A stretch of 64,000 nt of DNA from Prevotella sp. UBA2754 (GTDB lineage Bacteria > Bacteroidota > Bacteroidia > Bacteroidales > Bacteroidaceae), in contig DEJG01000019.1 of assembly GCA_002353295.1 (NCBI GenBank), positions 96,433 through 160,432 on the forward strand, in the 5' to 3' direction. How positions within the stretch are numbered: position 1 is the stretch's first letter; the number at the start of each line of letters is the position of its first letter. The position numbers and the translations under genes were made by a program. Of this stretch, positions 27,601 through 36,360 are shown in pieces. The notes beneath the pieces are model-generated. The model worked only from the letters and a program-made list of their open reading frames with translations. It was not told the origin of the DNA and did no database searches.

Positions 27601-27722
27601 AAGAGATTATAGATGCCCATCATGGAACCATTCATGTGGAGGATAATCCTGGCGGTGGGTCTATTTTCGTCATAACATTACCTGCTGGTGAAATTATAGA
27701 AGAGGCAGAGGTTATAGAATAA
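24648..27722 (+). CDS. Propeller sensor, hybrid-two-component-like, lacking the phosphoacceptor domain
   Basis: This 1,024-residue sensor has a signal peptide, then a two-part beta-propeller of two-component-regulator repeats (DSKGYMWFSTPYGLNRYDG ... DKTGNYWLGTNDAGI ... EDQWGYIWLGTLGSGVQRLNP). A Y_Y_Y beta-sandwich (NITYQSLRAGFYYLCVR) and one membrane helix near residue 800 follow. The cytoplasmic part has an N-box-like LYILFTNSVKF and G1 VADNGIGIP, but no H-box histidine motif (no HEIRTPL-like sequence) and a degraded G2 (GEGISLDK in place of GxGLGL). There is no receiver or AraC domain, unlike typical Bacteroides hybrid sensors of 1,300-1,500 residues. It may bind ATP without transferring phosphate, or regulate another protein. 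The GH31 gene follows after 25 bp. Confidence 0.85.
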   Translation: MNKRIILLSMIFCMALTAHAMIDDMKFSRLDTRDGLSNSQIVSIFRDSKGYMWFSTPYGLNRYDGYRFKTFFSVAKDTTTLRSNYLDEVYEAYDGKLWIRQNMSYVIYNPVTEKFDRHPEVWLHEHGIKGGIEKLYIDSQKDFWVKTYDEGFWHLNPRTGKVKQWRFGYGPQEFHNDFGVSTFTEFGKNVLVSSYNGEIFCFHRDDNRLSWKSDYLRKKGLTNNQDCKLRVDRWGNVYVVTTQTTYVKTNGRMSRWYYSLPDYLRSLGIQEDLSEVASVWDVKFDKKHRMWVATDHHGLIVIDLKTKELRQFLHDKRDNTTISDNTIRIIYPDQMGRMWLGTYVNGISCYTESSSNFRNLELGNINTICVDKTGNYWLGTNDAGIICFNPKTEEKTVYNKESHGIGSNTMVGSLVASDGSVWFGTYEGGLIRIKDGQVKNYRVTGKMGDLANDNIWTIYEDQWGYIWLGTLGSGVQRLNPKTGEMSVPVSTQNSRIPSDYISSITRTKKGWMMVSHSLFYSLINPKTRKVINRNLTDNKDNVTITENSINAMEDSRGLAWQGSSSGATVWDPKSNRVYLLDMRSGLYGSTVNGIIEDERHTMWLVTDHGVSNVVPQKQWDGSYKFVVRSYNNHDGLQDGPYNQRAICYTSDGKLLIGGQGGLDIINPRKMGKGKGVEHPMFSGLKLLGHEVAVGEKVNGKVVLSKALDYSRELTLSFNDEFTIEMASNSAEPHNRSRFIYKMAGYSDIWKSTEEVNPNITYQSLRAGFYYLCVRMMNDDGTMGSAESRIAITIQPPIWRTRWMILLYMLLIAIAAWFWRKWYMKRQQRRLDAEILLRETEKQSWMAEMRRKMAEGQVGATEPKQQKAVLSLRLQQDDIVAFIKKVCREFKAPDNLPYKLSIVAAVEHLEMLFDPAELKRALYILFTNSVKFAPTDSRISVGIARLANGDAQLQVADNGIGIPEQVKDNLFDSMSEGEGISLDKVKEIIDAHHGTIHVEDNPGGGSIFVITLPAGEIIEEAEVIE

Positions 27723-27747
27723 TTTAATTAATAATTACATACGTTAC

Positions 27748-30744
27748 ATGAAAAAATTGAGATTTATAGTGTCGTGCCTATTGGCTGTGTCAGCATCGTC
27801 CCTTTGGGCTGCTGACTATACCGTGAATGGCAATTTTATTACGATTCCTGTCAAAGATGCTAAAACTGATGGTGCCAAGGTGGTACGTCTGCAAGTAATT
27901 AATGACCGAATCATCCGTGTACAGGCCACATGCGAGGACATGTTCCCTCAGAAGAAAAGTCTGATGATAGTGGAACAAAAAGGCCAAGCTAAGTTTGATG
28001 TGAAACAGAAGGACGATAAGGTTTGTGTGAAAGCGCAGCAAGTGGAAGCTCGTGTTGATGTGGAGTCAGGTGAGATTGTATTCTATGATGCAACGGGCAA
28101 ACAACTTCTCAAGGAATCTGATCAAGGCAAAAAATTCAAGAAGTTTACTGTTCCAGAACGTGAATACGGTATAAAAAATGGAGCTTCACTGACTGATGCC
28201 ATGAAACACGGTATTCAGTGGCAGATGAAGTTTGACAGTCCTGCTGATGAAGCTTTCTACGGACTGGGTCAGCATCAGTCGGAAGAGTTTAATATGAAAG
28301 GAAAGAATGAAGACCTCTTCCAATATAACACCAAGGTATCAGTTCCCTTCGTACTTTCTAATAAGAATTATGGTATTCTATGGGATTCATATAGTTATTG
28401 TCGTTTTGGTAATCCCAATGATTATCTGCAACTGAATCGTGCCTTTAAACTCTATGACAAACAGGGTAAGGAAGGTCATCTGACAGGTACATATATTAGT
28501 AAGGAAGGTAAAAAGATTGTACGTGATGAGGATTCTATTTATTACGAATATGGATTCCCTGCTACATCTGAAATTGCTGTAAAGACAGATAATGGCGGTA
28601 TCAAGAATTTCCCCAAGGGATTGAATCTGCAAGGAGCTAATGTCGTGTATGAGGGCTTCCTTGAGCCAGAATGTTGTGGTAAGTGTGTCGGTAAAAAGCA
28701 GCTATATCAGTTCATACTTTATTATTCTGGCTATGTAAAGGTTTATATTGATGGTAAGGAGGTCGTACCGGAGCGTTGGCGTACTGCCTGGAATCCAAAC
28801 TCCTATAAATTTGCAACAGAATTGGCAAAAGGTAAGAAATCGCAGGTTCGCATTGAGTGGAAACCTGATGGTGGTGAAGCCTATTGTGGATTGCGTGTGG
28901 CAGAACCTCGGAGCGAAGAAGAGCGTGGAAAACTGAGTATCTGGAGTGAGATGGCTCGTGATATGGATTATTATTTCATTGCAGGTAAGAATTTTGATGA
29001 GGTCATCAGTGGCTATCGTACATTGACTGGTAAAGCTTCGCTCTATCCTAAATGGGTGCTGGGCTTCTGGCAGAGCCGTGAGCGTTATAAGACGTCGCAG
29101 GAAATAGTAGAGACTCTTGCTGAGTTCCGTAAGCGTCATATTCCTATCGACAATATTGTGCAGGACTGGAATTACTGGAAAGAGGATCAGTGGGGAAGTC
29201 ATCAGTTTGAATCGGAACGCTATCCAAACCCACAGGAGATGCTTGACAAGGTTCATGCCATGCATGGACGCTTCATGATCAGTGTATGGCCGAAGTTCTA
29301 TGTCAATACCGATAACTACAAAGAACTCGATAAGAAGGGATGGATGTACACCCAGGCTGTCAAGGACGATATCCACGATTGGGTAGGTCCTGGTTACGTA
29401 GGTGGTTTCTATGATGCTTACGATGCAGGGGCTCGTAAGATGTTCTGGCGCCAGATGGACGAGAATCTCTATACGAAATATAACAAAAATGGTGTAGCTG
29501 GTGTGGATGCCTGGTGGATGGATGCTTCAGAGCCCAATGTTCGCGACTGTACTCCGATGTGGTATCGTAAGGCCCTCTGCGGCCCAACAGCCCTAGGTAC
29601 TTCTACAGAGTTCTTTAATGCATATTCTACAGTGAATGCTGATGCTATCTATAACGGGCAGCGTAGTGTCTATAAAGGAAAAGATAACGAGCCTCGTGTA
29701 TTCCTGCTTACGCGTAGCGGCTTTGCTGGTGAACAGCGTTTCTCTACTGCAACATGGAGTGGTGATATCGGTACCCGTTGGGAAGATATGCGTGCACAGA
29801 TGACGGCAGGTCTGAATTACTCAATGTCAGGTATTCCTTTCTGGGGCATGGACCAAGGTGGTTTCTGTGTAGAGAATCGTTATGTGGCTGCCCAGCAGTT
29901 GTTTGATCGTACTGGTCAGGAGAATGAAGACCTGAAGGAATGGCGTGAGCTGCAGACCCGTTGGAATCAGTTCGGTGCCTTTATTCCACTCTTCCGTGCC
30001 CATGGACAATGGCCTTTGCGTGAGATATGGAATATTGCTCCAGACAATCATCCTGCTTATAAGTCGTTCGTTTACTACGATAAATTGCGCTATCGTCTGA
30101 TGCCTTACATCTACTCAATGGCTGGATGGGCTCATTTCAAGGACTATACGCTGATGCGTGCCTTGGTGATGGACTTTAACGGTGACAAGCAGGTAGAGAA
30201 TATCGGTAACCAGTGGATGTTTGGTCCTGCACTGATGGCTTGTCCCGTCGGCTATTACAAGGCTCGTAACCGTAGCGTGTACTTCCCACAGCAGTGTGGA
30301 TGGTATAACCTCTACACCAATGAATATGTAGAGGGTGGTCAGACACTCATCGTGGATGCTCCTTATGAGTGTATCCCTGTCTATGTCCGTGAGGGTGCTA
30401 TCATTCCCTTTGGTCCTGAGATGGAGTGGAGTGATGAGAAACCTGCAGAACTTATTAACCTTTATGTGTATGCTGGTAAGGATGGCGAGTTCCAACTTTA
30501 TGAAGATGAAGGAACTAATTATAATTACGAAAAAGGCAAGTATGCCACTATTGATATCACGTATGATGATACGTCACGCACAGTAAAGATCGGTGCACGC
30601 AAAGGTCAGTTCCCTGGTATGCTCAAGCAGCGCCGTTTCAATGTGGTGCTTATCTCCAAGGATGCTCCCAAAGCTCTCAATCTTGACAACCCAGAGGGAA
30701 AACTGGTGCAGTATAATGGTAAGGAAGTCAGTGTGAAGCTCTGA
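27748..30744 (+). CDS. GH31 alpha-xylosidase/alpha-glucosidase with inserted PA14 domain
   Basis: This is a secreted or periplasmic GH31 enzyme of 998 residues with signal peptide MKKLRFIVSCLLAVSASSLWA. It hydrolyses alpha-linked xylose or glucose from oligosaccharide ends. An N-terminal beta-sandwich includes the GH31 stretch EAFYGLGQHQSEEFNMKG; a PA14-like insert lies at about residues 285-395. The TIM barrel has nucleophile Asp about 592 in WWMDASEP and acid/base Asp about 673 in WSGDIGTRW. A C-terminal beta domain follows. A PA14 inserted in a GH31 is known from BoGH31A, the Bacteroides ovatus xyloglucan alpha-xylosidase. The resemblance favours alpha-xylosidase, but glucosidase activity is not excluded. 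It follows the sensor gene by 25 bp. Confidence 0.92.
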   Translation: MKKLRFIVSCLLAVSASSLWAADYTVNGNFITIPVKDAKTDGAKVVRLQVINDRIIRVQATCEDMFPQKKSLMIVEQKGQAKFDVKQKDDKVCVKAQQVEARVDVESGEIVFYDATGKQLLKESDQGKKFKKFTVPEREYGIKNGASLTDAMKHGIQWQMKFDSPADEAFYGLGQHQSEEFNMKGKNEDLFQYNTKVSVPFVLSNKNYGILWDSYSYCRFGNPNDYLQLNRAFKLYDKQGKEGHLTGTYISKEGKKIVRDEDSIYYEYGFPATSEIAVKTDNGGIKNFPKGLNLQGANVVYEGFLEPECCGKCVGKKQLYQFILYYSGYVKVYIDGKEVVPERWRTAWNPNSYKFATELAKGKKSQVRIEWKPDGGEAYCGLRVAEPRSEEERGKLSIWSEMARDMDYYFIAGKNFDEVISGYRTLTGKASLYPKWVLGFWQSRERYKTSQEIVETLAEFRKRHIPIDNIVQDWNYWKEDQWGSHQFESERYPNPQEMLDKVHAMHGRFMISVWPKFYVNTDNYKELDKKGWMYTQAVKDDIHDWVGPGYVGGFYDAYDAGARKMFWRQMDENLYTKYNKNGVAGVDAWWMDASEPNVRDCTPMWYRKALCGPTALGTSTEFFNAYSTVNADAIYNGQRSVYKGKDNEPRVFLLTRSGFAGEQRFSTATWSGDIGTRWEDMRAQMTAGLNYSMSGIPFWGMDQGGFCVENRYVAAQQLFDRTGQENEDLKEWRELQTRWNQFGAFIPLFRAHGQWPLREIWNIAPDNHPAYKSFVYYDKLRYRLMPYIYSMAGWAHFKDYTLMRALVMDFNGDKQVENIGNQWMFGPALMACPVGYYKARNRSVYFPQQCGWYNLYTNEYVEGGQTLIVDAPYECIPVYVREGAIIPFGPEMEWSDEKPAELINLYVYAGKDGEFQLYEDEGTNYNYEKGKYATIDITYDDTSRTVKIGARKGQFPGMLKQRRFNVVLISKDAPKALNLDNPEGKLVQYNGKEVSVKL

Positions 30745-30763
30745 ATAATAGAACCCTAAATAC

Positions 30764-31006
30764 ATGACGCTTATGAAGAAGAAATGGAAAATTCTGGAGA
30801 ATAGGGCAGTGCTGCAAATCTTGACATGGTTGGGCATTGGCTCCACCTCACTCATCTTCATGGCATGCTACGGATCGGCTCCACGCAATTACCAGGTGGT
30901 GGAGGAGGAAGACTCTACCGTAGTGATGGTTGGTGACAGTGTCGTGATGGCTGTTGATGCAGCTGCCGATGTGGCTGCCGCCGATTCCAAAGCTGAGGCT
31001 AAGTAA
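30764..31006 (+). CDS. Small putative lipoprotein of an rSAM/lipoprotein system
   Basis: An 80-residue protein with a basic start, one hydrophobic stretch (ILTWLGIGSTSLIFMA) and a single Cys in MACYGSAPRNYQV, which can serve as a lipobox (non-canonical Phe-Met-Ala-Cys). The remainder is acidic and alanine-rich with no other Cys. The gene lies 5 bp before a radical SAM/SPASM gene. The C-YG-x-P-x-x-Y element after the Cys agrees with my recollection of the TIGR04134 family, lipoproteins always found beside TIGR04133 radical SAM enzymes, although those are generally longer, so this looks like a shortened member. If the pair works as a unit, the lipoprotein may be the enzyme's substrate. An alternative start is the Met at 30773. 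Confidence 0.72.
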   Translation: MTLMKKKWKILENRAVLQILTWLGIGSTSLIFMACYGSAPRNYQVVEEEDSTVVMVGDSVVMAVDAAADVAAADSKAEAK

Positions 31007-31011
31007 AACGC

Positions 31012-32100
31012 ATGGCTATGAAGGCGACCCCACTGGCCCTTAAGAAGAAATTCGCCTTGGAACTTTGGCGAAAACGTGAACAGAACATGCTGCAGGAACA
31101 TCCCCTGCAGCAACTGTTTTGGGAGTGTACGCTGCGCTGTAATCTCCGTTGCAGACATTGTGGCAGTGACTGCAAGACCCTTGCAGACCGTCAGGACATG
31201 CCCAAAGAAGACTTCCTGCGGGTACTTGACAGTGTAGCGCGGCGATGCAATCCCCATCAAGTGTTCGTGGTTGTATCTGGTGGTGAGCCCTTGATGCGTG
31301 AAGACTTGGAGGAGTGTTGTTCTGCCATCTATGCGAAAGGATTTCCATGGGGAATGGTTACCAATGGTCTGTTACTTTCTGCCGGGCGTCTGGAGCGCCT
31401 GTTGAAGGCGGGTATGCACTCTATTACCATTAGTCTTGATGGGTTGGAGGATGACCACAACTGGATGCGAGGTCATCCGCATAGCTTTCAGTGTGTTGAT
31501 GAGGCCATCTCCCTGTTGGTTCGGTTGCCGCAGGTATCCTTCGATATAGTGACGTGTGTTAATCAGCGTAACTACCCCAAGCTTCCAGAGCTTCGTGACT
31601 ATCTGATAGCAAAAGGTGTCCGTCATTGGCGCATCTTTACTGTTTTCCCAGTAGGCCGTGCGGCTCATGATCCGGAATTGCAGCTATCAGATGAGGAGTT
31701 CAAAGGCGTCTTCGAGTTTATCCGTTCAACCAGGCGCGAAGGCAATATCGGGCTAAATTACGGTTGTGAGGGATTCCTGGGCAATTACGAGGGCGAAGTG
31801 CGCGACCATCTCTTCACCTGTCAGGCTGGTGTGACCATTGGCTCCGTCTTGATTGACGGTTCTATTTCAGCATGTACCAGTATTCGCAGCGACTATCACC
31901 AAGGTAATATCTATCACGATGACTTTATGGATGTTTGGGAGCGTCGTTTCCTCCCTTACAGGAACCATGAATGGATGCGCCGTGACCAGTGTGCCGACTG
32001 CTCTTATTTCCGCTATTGTCAAGGCAATGGCATGCATCTGCGTGACGGCGATGGCGGTCTGTTGTTGTGTCATGTAAAGCGGCTGAACAGTACCGAGTAA
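31012..32100 (+). CDS. Radical SAM/SPASM protein (rSAM/lipoprotein system)
   Basis: This 362-residue cytoplasmic enzyme uses a [4Fe-4S] cluster to cleave S-adenosylmethionine. CNLRCRHC is the canonical CxxxCxxC motif (about residues 43-50), followed by GGEP and a TIM-barrel core with ISLDG. The C-terminal third contains further cysteines (CEGF, CQAG, ACTS, then CADCSYFRYC and LLLC), typical of a SPASM domain carrying auxiliary clusters. Such enzymes modify ribosomal peptides or proteins. It follows the small lipoprotein by 5 bp, matching the TIGR04133/TIGR04134 arrangement described for Bacteroidota. What it modifies is unknown. It is not anSME-like: the usual sulfatase partner is absent, and anSME sequences are longer. 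Confidence 0.88.
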   Translation: MAMKATPLALKKKFALELWRKREQNMLQEHPLQQLFWECTLRCNLRCRHCGSDCKTLADRQDMPKEDFLRVLDSVARRCNPHQVFVVVSGGEPLMREDLEECCSAIYAKGFPWGMVTNGLLLSAGRLERLLKAGMHSITISLDGLEDDHNWMRGHPHSFQCVDEAISLLVRLPQVSFDIVTCVNQRNYPKLPELRDYLIAKGVRHWRIFTVFPVGRAAHDPELQLSDEEFKGVFEFIRSTRREGNIGLNYGCEGFLGNYEGEVRDHLFTCQAGVTIGSVLIDGSISACTSIRSDYHQGNIYHDDFMDVWERRFLPYRNHEWMRRDQCADCSYFRYCQGNGMHLRDGDGGLLLCHVKRLNSTE

Positions 32101-32153
32101 AAATTGTGGGTATTTTTTTACTTGTTTTGCTTCTTTTTATAGAATAAAAGATG

Positions 32154-32161
32154 TATCTTTG
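32154..32161 (+). promoter_or_regulatory. Promoter -7 element before the HK-GH2-GH31-HK operon, leaderless
   Basis: TATCTTTG matches TAnnTTTG and lies only 5 bp before the ATG at 32167. A clear TTTG lies 24 bp upstream (32126-32129), longer than usual, so the -33 element is uncertain. Confidence 0.65.
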
Positions 32162-32166
32162 CAATC

Positions 32167-33939
32167 ATGAAACTGAAATACCTATTACTAACCTTCCTTG
32201 CAGCTACCCAGATGGTGGTGATGCAAGCCGCAAATAAGACTGACTATAAGGAATCGAAGGAATTTGTGACTCTTCGAGACTCAGTGCATCATGCTTTCAA
32301 TAATGACGACAGCATCCGTTTCTTTAAGGCTGTTAAACAATTGGAGGAATACCTGCTAAAGCAAGATGACATGCACGCCTATTATACGCAGCGTTGCAAT
32401 GAAATCGTCTTTGAACTGAACAGACAGCGTATATTCGAGGCTTATAAGTTGGCTACTCAGTTGTCCAAAGAACTGACGGAGAAGAAACTCGACAAGGAGA
32501 TGTATATGGCCATCAATATGATGGGACATGTATATAACTATAGTGGTGACAAAGCCAGTGCCAAGCAGTGCTTCTGGGAGGTGATACGCCGTATGGAGCA
32601 GGAAGGGTACAGGGAGAGTCAGCCACCTATTTACATGAATCTGGTGAATATCCTGATGGACGAAAACCCGCAGGAAGCCTTGCGCTTGATTGACCAGGCA
32701 GCATCCATAGCCCAAGAGACTTCACCCGAGCGGTTGTTCGATATTGAGACACGCCGCACCCTGGCTTATTACCTGATGGGTGATAAGCAGCGGTTCCTGG
32801 AGGGCTATCAAGCCTACCGCGAAGGAGTGGCTAAGGGCTATTCCTCAGTTCATGGCCGCAGGTTGGAAGTCTATTATCAGGCCACCCTTGGAAATATTGA
32901 CGAGGCGATTCGCTTAGCAGGAGAAAGTTCGGAGGACCCTCACGAGACGCAAGCGGAAATATTTGCGGGGGCAGGCAGGTGGCAAGAGGCTTTTGAAGCC
33001 CTTAAGAAAGGTACTGCCGAGACCGACTCCATCAACAGCCTGTTGCTGAGCAGTTCGATGCAGGGTATTCAGAACGAATTAAAGGCCTATGAGACAGAGC
33101 GCCAGGCTTTCAGGCGTTGGGTCTATGCCCTTGCATTTATCATCATCCTCCTACTGTTGTTGGCACTGGCATTTGTGTATATTGTCCAGATGAGACGGCG
33201 TTATTGGCGCGAGATGGAAAAAGCTTACCAGCGAGTGCTGGAGTCCGACAAAATTAAGACGGCATTCATCCAGAATGTCAGTCATGAGGTACGTACACCG
33301 CTGAATATCATTAGCGGTTATGCGCAGATTATTGCAGACCCAGACTATGACATTAGTCCCTATGAACGCAAGCGTATGGCCCATACGATGATAGATAACA
33401 TGCAAGTCATCACTACGATGATTGATGAAGTTTTAGAGATTTCGCTTAGTGAATCTGCAGGGTTGGAAAAAGATCTGACGAACTATCCCTGCAATGAATT
33501 GTTGCGACGTTTGTTGGACGAGTTCAAGAAAACGATAGGAGAGACTCCTCTGGCGATTCAATATGAAAGTACCCTCGATGACCAGTTTACCATCTCCACA
33601 CATGAAGGCATTATGCGTCGCATTATTCATCCACTGATCGATAATGCCGTAAAGAATACAAAGAAAGGACAGGTGACTCTGCGCTGTTCCGCCACTCCCA
33701 GCCATTTGGTCATCCAAGTGGAAGATACTGGTTGTGGTATCCCAGCCAATCAGGCAGAACATATATTTGACCGATTCGTAAAACTTGATACTTTTAAAGA
33801 AGGCATGGGACTTGGCTTGACATTTAGTCGTGCTATGGCTAATCGTTTAGGTGGTAATGTGCGTCTTGATACGTCCTATGCAGGACCTGGTGCCCGTTTT
33901 GAGGTCATAATTCCATTTGAAAATCAAGAAAAGAAATAA
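32167..33939 (+). CDS. Histidine kinase with periplasmic TPR-like sensor region
   Basis: This 590-residue sensor kinase has signal peptide MKLKYLLLTFLAATQMVVMQA, then about 290 residues of helical TPR-like repeats outside the inner membrane. A single membrane helix lies at about residues 317-340 (WVYALAFIIILLLLLALAFVY). The cytoplasmic kinase has H-box VSHEVRTPLNI (His about 373), N-box PLIDNAVKNT, G1 VEDTGCGIP, and G2 GMGLGLTFSR. All catalytic motifs are intact. The gene is 6 bp before the GH2 gene, so the sensor and the glycosidases are co-expressed. No response regulator follows in the operon. The TPR part may detect a carbohydrate-related protein or peptide (inference). It resembles the kinase at 38678. 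Confidence 0.9.
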   Translation: MKLKYLLLTFLAATQMVVMQAANKTDYKESKEFVTLRDSVHHAFNNDDSIRFFKAVKQLEEYLLKQDDMHAYYTQRCNEIVFELNRQRIFEAYKLATQLSKELTEKKLDKEMYMAINMMGHVYNYSGDKASAKQCFWEVIRRMEQEGYRESQPPIYMNLVNILMDENPQEALRLIDQAASIAQETSPERLFDIETRRTLAYYLMGDKQRFLEGYQAYREGVAKGYSSVHGRRLEVYYQATLGNIDEAIRLAGESSEDPHETQAEIFAGAGRWQEAFEALKKGTAETDSINSLLLSSSMQGIQNELKAYETERQAFRRWVYALAFIIILLLLLALAFVYIVQMRRRYWREMEKAYQRVLESDKIKTAFIQNVSHEVRTPLNIISGYAQIIADPDYDISPYERKRMAHTMIDNMQVITTMIDEVLEISLSESAGLEKDLTNYPCNELLRRLLDEFKKTIGETPLAIQYESTLDDQFTISTHEGIMRRIIHPLIDNAVKNTKKGQVTLRCSATPSHLVIQVEDTGCGIPANQAEHIFDRFVKLDTFKEGMGLGLTFSRAMANRLGGNVRLDTSYAGPGARFEVIIPFENQEKK

Positions 33940-33945
33940 GATGTC

Positions 33946-36360
33946 ATGAAAAGAATGATTTTTCTATTGGTAGTGCTGTTGACAACTACCATTATCCTAC
34001 AGGCTCGTCATCGCGAGAATTTTGATAAAGGATGGCGGTTTGTCCTAGCTGATTCAGCACAGATGTCAAGCCCAACATATAGTGATGCTCATTGGCGTCA
34101 ACTTAATCTGCCTCATGATTGGGCAGTGGAAGGCGATTTCTTGGCATCTAACCCCTCGGGAGCTGGCGGAGGAGCACTGCCAGGCGGTATAGGCTGGTAT
34201 CGGAAAACGTTCACTCTTTCAGGTAATGACGCTCCACAGAGCCGTTATTTCATCGAGTTTGATGGCGTATATATGAATTCTACGGTCTATGTAAACGGAC
34301 AGGAAGTAGGCCATCGACCTTATGGCTACAGTTCATTCGAATATGAAATAACACAGTTTCTGAAGAAGGGAAGTAATGTGATAGCTGTGCGTGTAGACAA
34401 TAGTGACCAACCTAATTCACGTTGGTATTCAGGTTGTGGAATCTATCGCCATGTGTGGTTTACCAAGACCGGTAAGGTGCGTGTGGCACATTGGGGAACG
34501 CATGTAAAAACCCTCCCCGTTGCTATAGCTGACAGGAAGTGGTGGACGGTGGCAACCTATGTGACGCTTGATGGCGTCACAAACGAGAAGGCACAGGTGG
34601 TAAACACACTGTATGATGTCGCAGGAAAAAAGATAGGGAATGCTAAAGGACTTTCGTCAACCATAAGGGTTACAGAGCCCCAGCTATGGTCACCAGCAGT
34701 TCCCCATACTTATAAGCTTCAGACAGAAGTGGTGGTCAATGGAAAAACTGTTGATACCTACGAGACGCTGACGGCTTTCCGTGACTTCCGTTTCGATGCG
34801 CAAACGGGATTCTGGCTTAATGGCAAAAATATGAAGTTGAATGGCGTTTGCGAACACCATGACTTTGGTTGTTTAGGTGCTGTCATCAACGAGGATGCCA
34901 TGCATCGCAAACTCTCCAAACTGAAGACGATGGGGGTTAATGCCATCCGATCGTCACATAATCCGCCTGCTCCCGAACTGCTGAACATGTGCGACACGAT
35001 GGGATTCATCGTCATGGATGAGAGTTTTGACATGTGGCGCCGTCGCAAGACTCAGAACGACTATGCCCGTTTCTTCGATGAGTGGCACGAGCGTGACCTT
35101 TCCGATTTAATACTCCGCGACCGCAATCACCCATGTATTCTGATGTGGTCGATAGGCAACGAAGTGCTGGAGCAGTGGTCAAGTGCCGATGCAGACACGC
35201 TGACACTCGAACAGGCTAACCTTATCCTGAATGCAGGACATGATGCTTCCACCCTTGCTAAGGACGGGGAGATGAGTGTTCAAACTCTCTTGGCCGAACA
35301 CTTGGCGGATATAGTACACCGCTATGACACAACACGTCCTATAACAGCTGGTTGTAACGAACCTTCTCCTGGTAATCATTTGTTTAAGGGAAAAGCTCTT
35401 GATATCATAGGTTTTAACTACCATCATGAGTGGATTAAGGATGTTCCGAAGAATTTCCCCAATCGTCCCTTTATCATGACGGAAAGTGTGTCAGCCCTAC
35501 AAACTACTGGATTCTATATGATGCCTTCCGATAAGATTTTTAAGGCTCCACAAGAATGGTGGCTACCCTATACCGACCCTTCGATGATGTGTTCGGCTTA
35601 CGACAATATGCATGCTTCGTGGTCGACAACGCACGAGCAAAACTGGGATGTCGTGAAGCATACCCCCTATTGTGGCGGACAGTTTATTTGGACAGGATTC
35701 GACTATATCGGCGAACCTACGCCCTATAGTTTCCCTGCCCGTAGCAGCTACTTCGGTATTATCGACTTGGCAGGTCAGCCCAAGGATGTCTATTACATGT
35801 ATCAGAGCGAATGGACAGAAAAACCGGTACTCCACCTTTTCCCGCACTGGAATTGGTTGGATGGACAGGAAATAGATATGTGGTGTTATTATAACCAAGC
35901 CGATGAGGTGGAACTCTTTATCAACGGCAAATCACAAGGCGTGCGTGCCAAGAAGGACAGTCACCAGTATCATGTAATGTGGCGTGTCAAGTTCGAGTCA
36001 GGTGAAGTGAAGGCAGTGGCTCGCAAAGATGGAAAAATTGTGCGCGAACAGGTAATCAAAACAGCAGGCCAGCCTGACCGTATCCAACTGTCTGTGGACT
36101 ATCAGGGTAAGAACACTACATGGGTGAAAGCTACCGTTGTGGATAAAGATGGCAACCGATGTCCTTGGGCAGAGAATCAGGTGTTCTTTGAGACCGATGC
36201 TACTATCATCGGTGTTGATAATGGTTGTCAGTTCTCCATGGAGCGCTTCAAGGATGATAAACGTAAGGCATTCTTCGGGCGTTGTTTCGTCGTTCTTAAT
36301 GGTCATGGTACCCTGACCGCTAAAGCAATAGGATTGAAATCAAATACTATCAAACTATGA
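33946..36360 (+). CDS. GH2 beta-galactosidase-type glycosidase
   Basis: This is an 804-residue secreted GH2 enzyme. The signal peptide is MKRMIFLLVVLLTTTIILQA. It has a sugar-binding jelly roll (GGIGWYRKTF ... YVNGQEVGHRPYGYSSF), an Ig-like domain, then a TIM barrel with acid/base Glu about 406 in WSIGNEVLEQW and nucleophile Glu about 513 in FIMTESVSAL. C-terminal Ig-like domains (DUF4982 type) follow. It would hydrolyse beta-galactosides or another beta-linked sugar; the subfamily cannot be fixed from sequence. The next gene begins inside its stop codon (ATGA overlap), so GH2 and GH31 are translationally coupled. Together they resemble the exo-enzymes of xyloglucan utilisation loci, but no SusC/SusD pair is present here. 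Confidence 0.92.
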   Translation: MKRMIFLLVVLLTTTIILQARHRENFDKGWRFVLADSAQMSSPTYSDAHWRQLNLPHDWAVEGDFLASNPSGAGGGALPGGIGWYRKTFTLSGNDAPQSRYFIEFDGVYMNSTVYVNGQEVGHRPYGYSSFEYEITQFLKKGSNVIAVRVDNSDQPNSRWYSGCGIYRHVWFTKTGKVRVAHWGTHVKTLPVAIADRKWWTVATYVTLDGVTNEKAQVVNTLYDVAGKKIGNAKGLSSTIRVTEPQLWSPAVPHTYKLQTEVVVNGKTVDTYETLTAFRDFRFDAQTGFWLNGKNMKLNGVCEHHDFGCLGAVINEDAMHRKLSKLKTMGVNAIRSSHNPPAPELLNMCDTMGFIVMDESFDMWRRRKTQNDYARFFDEWHERDLSDLILRDRNHPCILMWSIGNEVLEQWSSADADTLTLEQANLILNAGHDASTLAKDGEMSVQTLLAEHLADIVHRYDTTRPITAGCNEPSPGNHLFKGKALDIIGFNYHHEWIKDVPKNFPNRPFIMTESVSALQTTGFYMMPSDKIFKAPQEWWLPYTDPSMMCSAYDNMHASWSTTHEQNWDVVKHTPYCGGQFIWTGFDYIGEPTPYSFPARSSYFGIIDLAGQPKDVYYMYQSEWTEKPVLHLFPHWNWLDGQEIDMWCYYNQADEVELFINGKSQGVRAKKDSHQYHVMWRVKFESGEVKAVARKDGKIVREQVIKTAGQPDRIQLSVDYQGKNTTWVKATVVDKDGNRCPWAENQVFFETDATIIGVDNGCQFSMERFKDDKRKAFFGRCFVVLNGHGTLTAKAIGLKSNTIKL

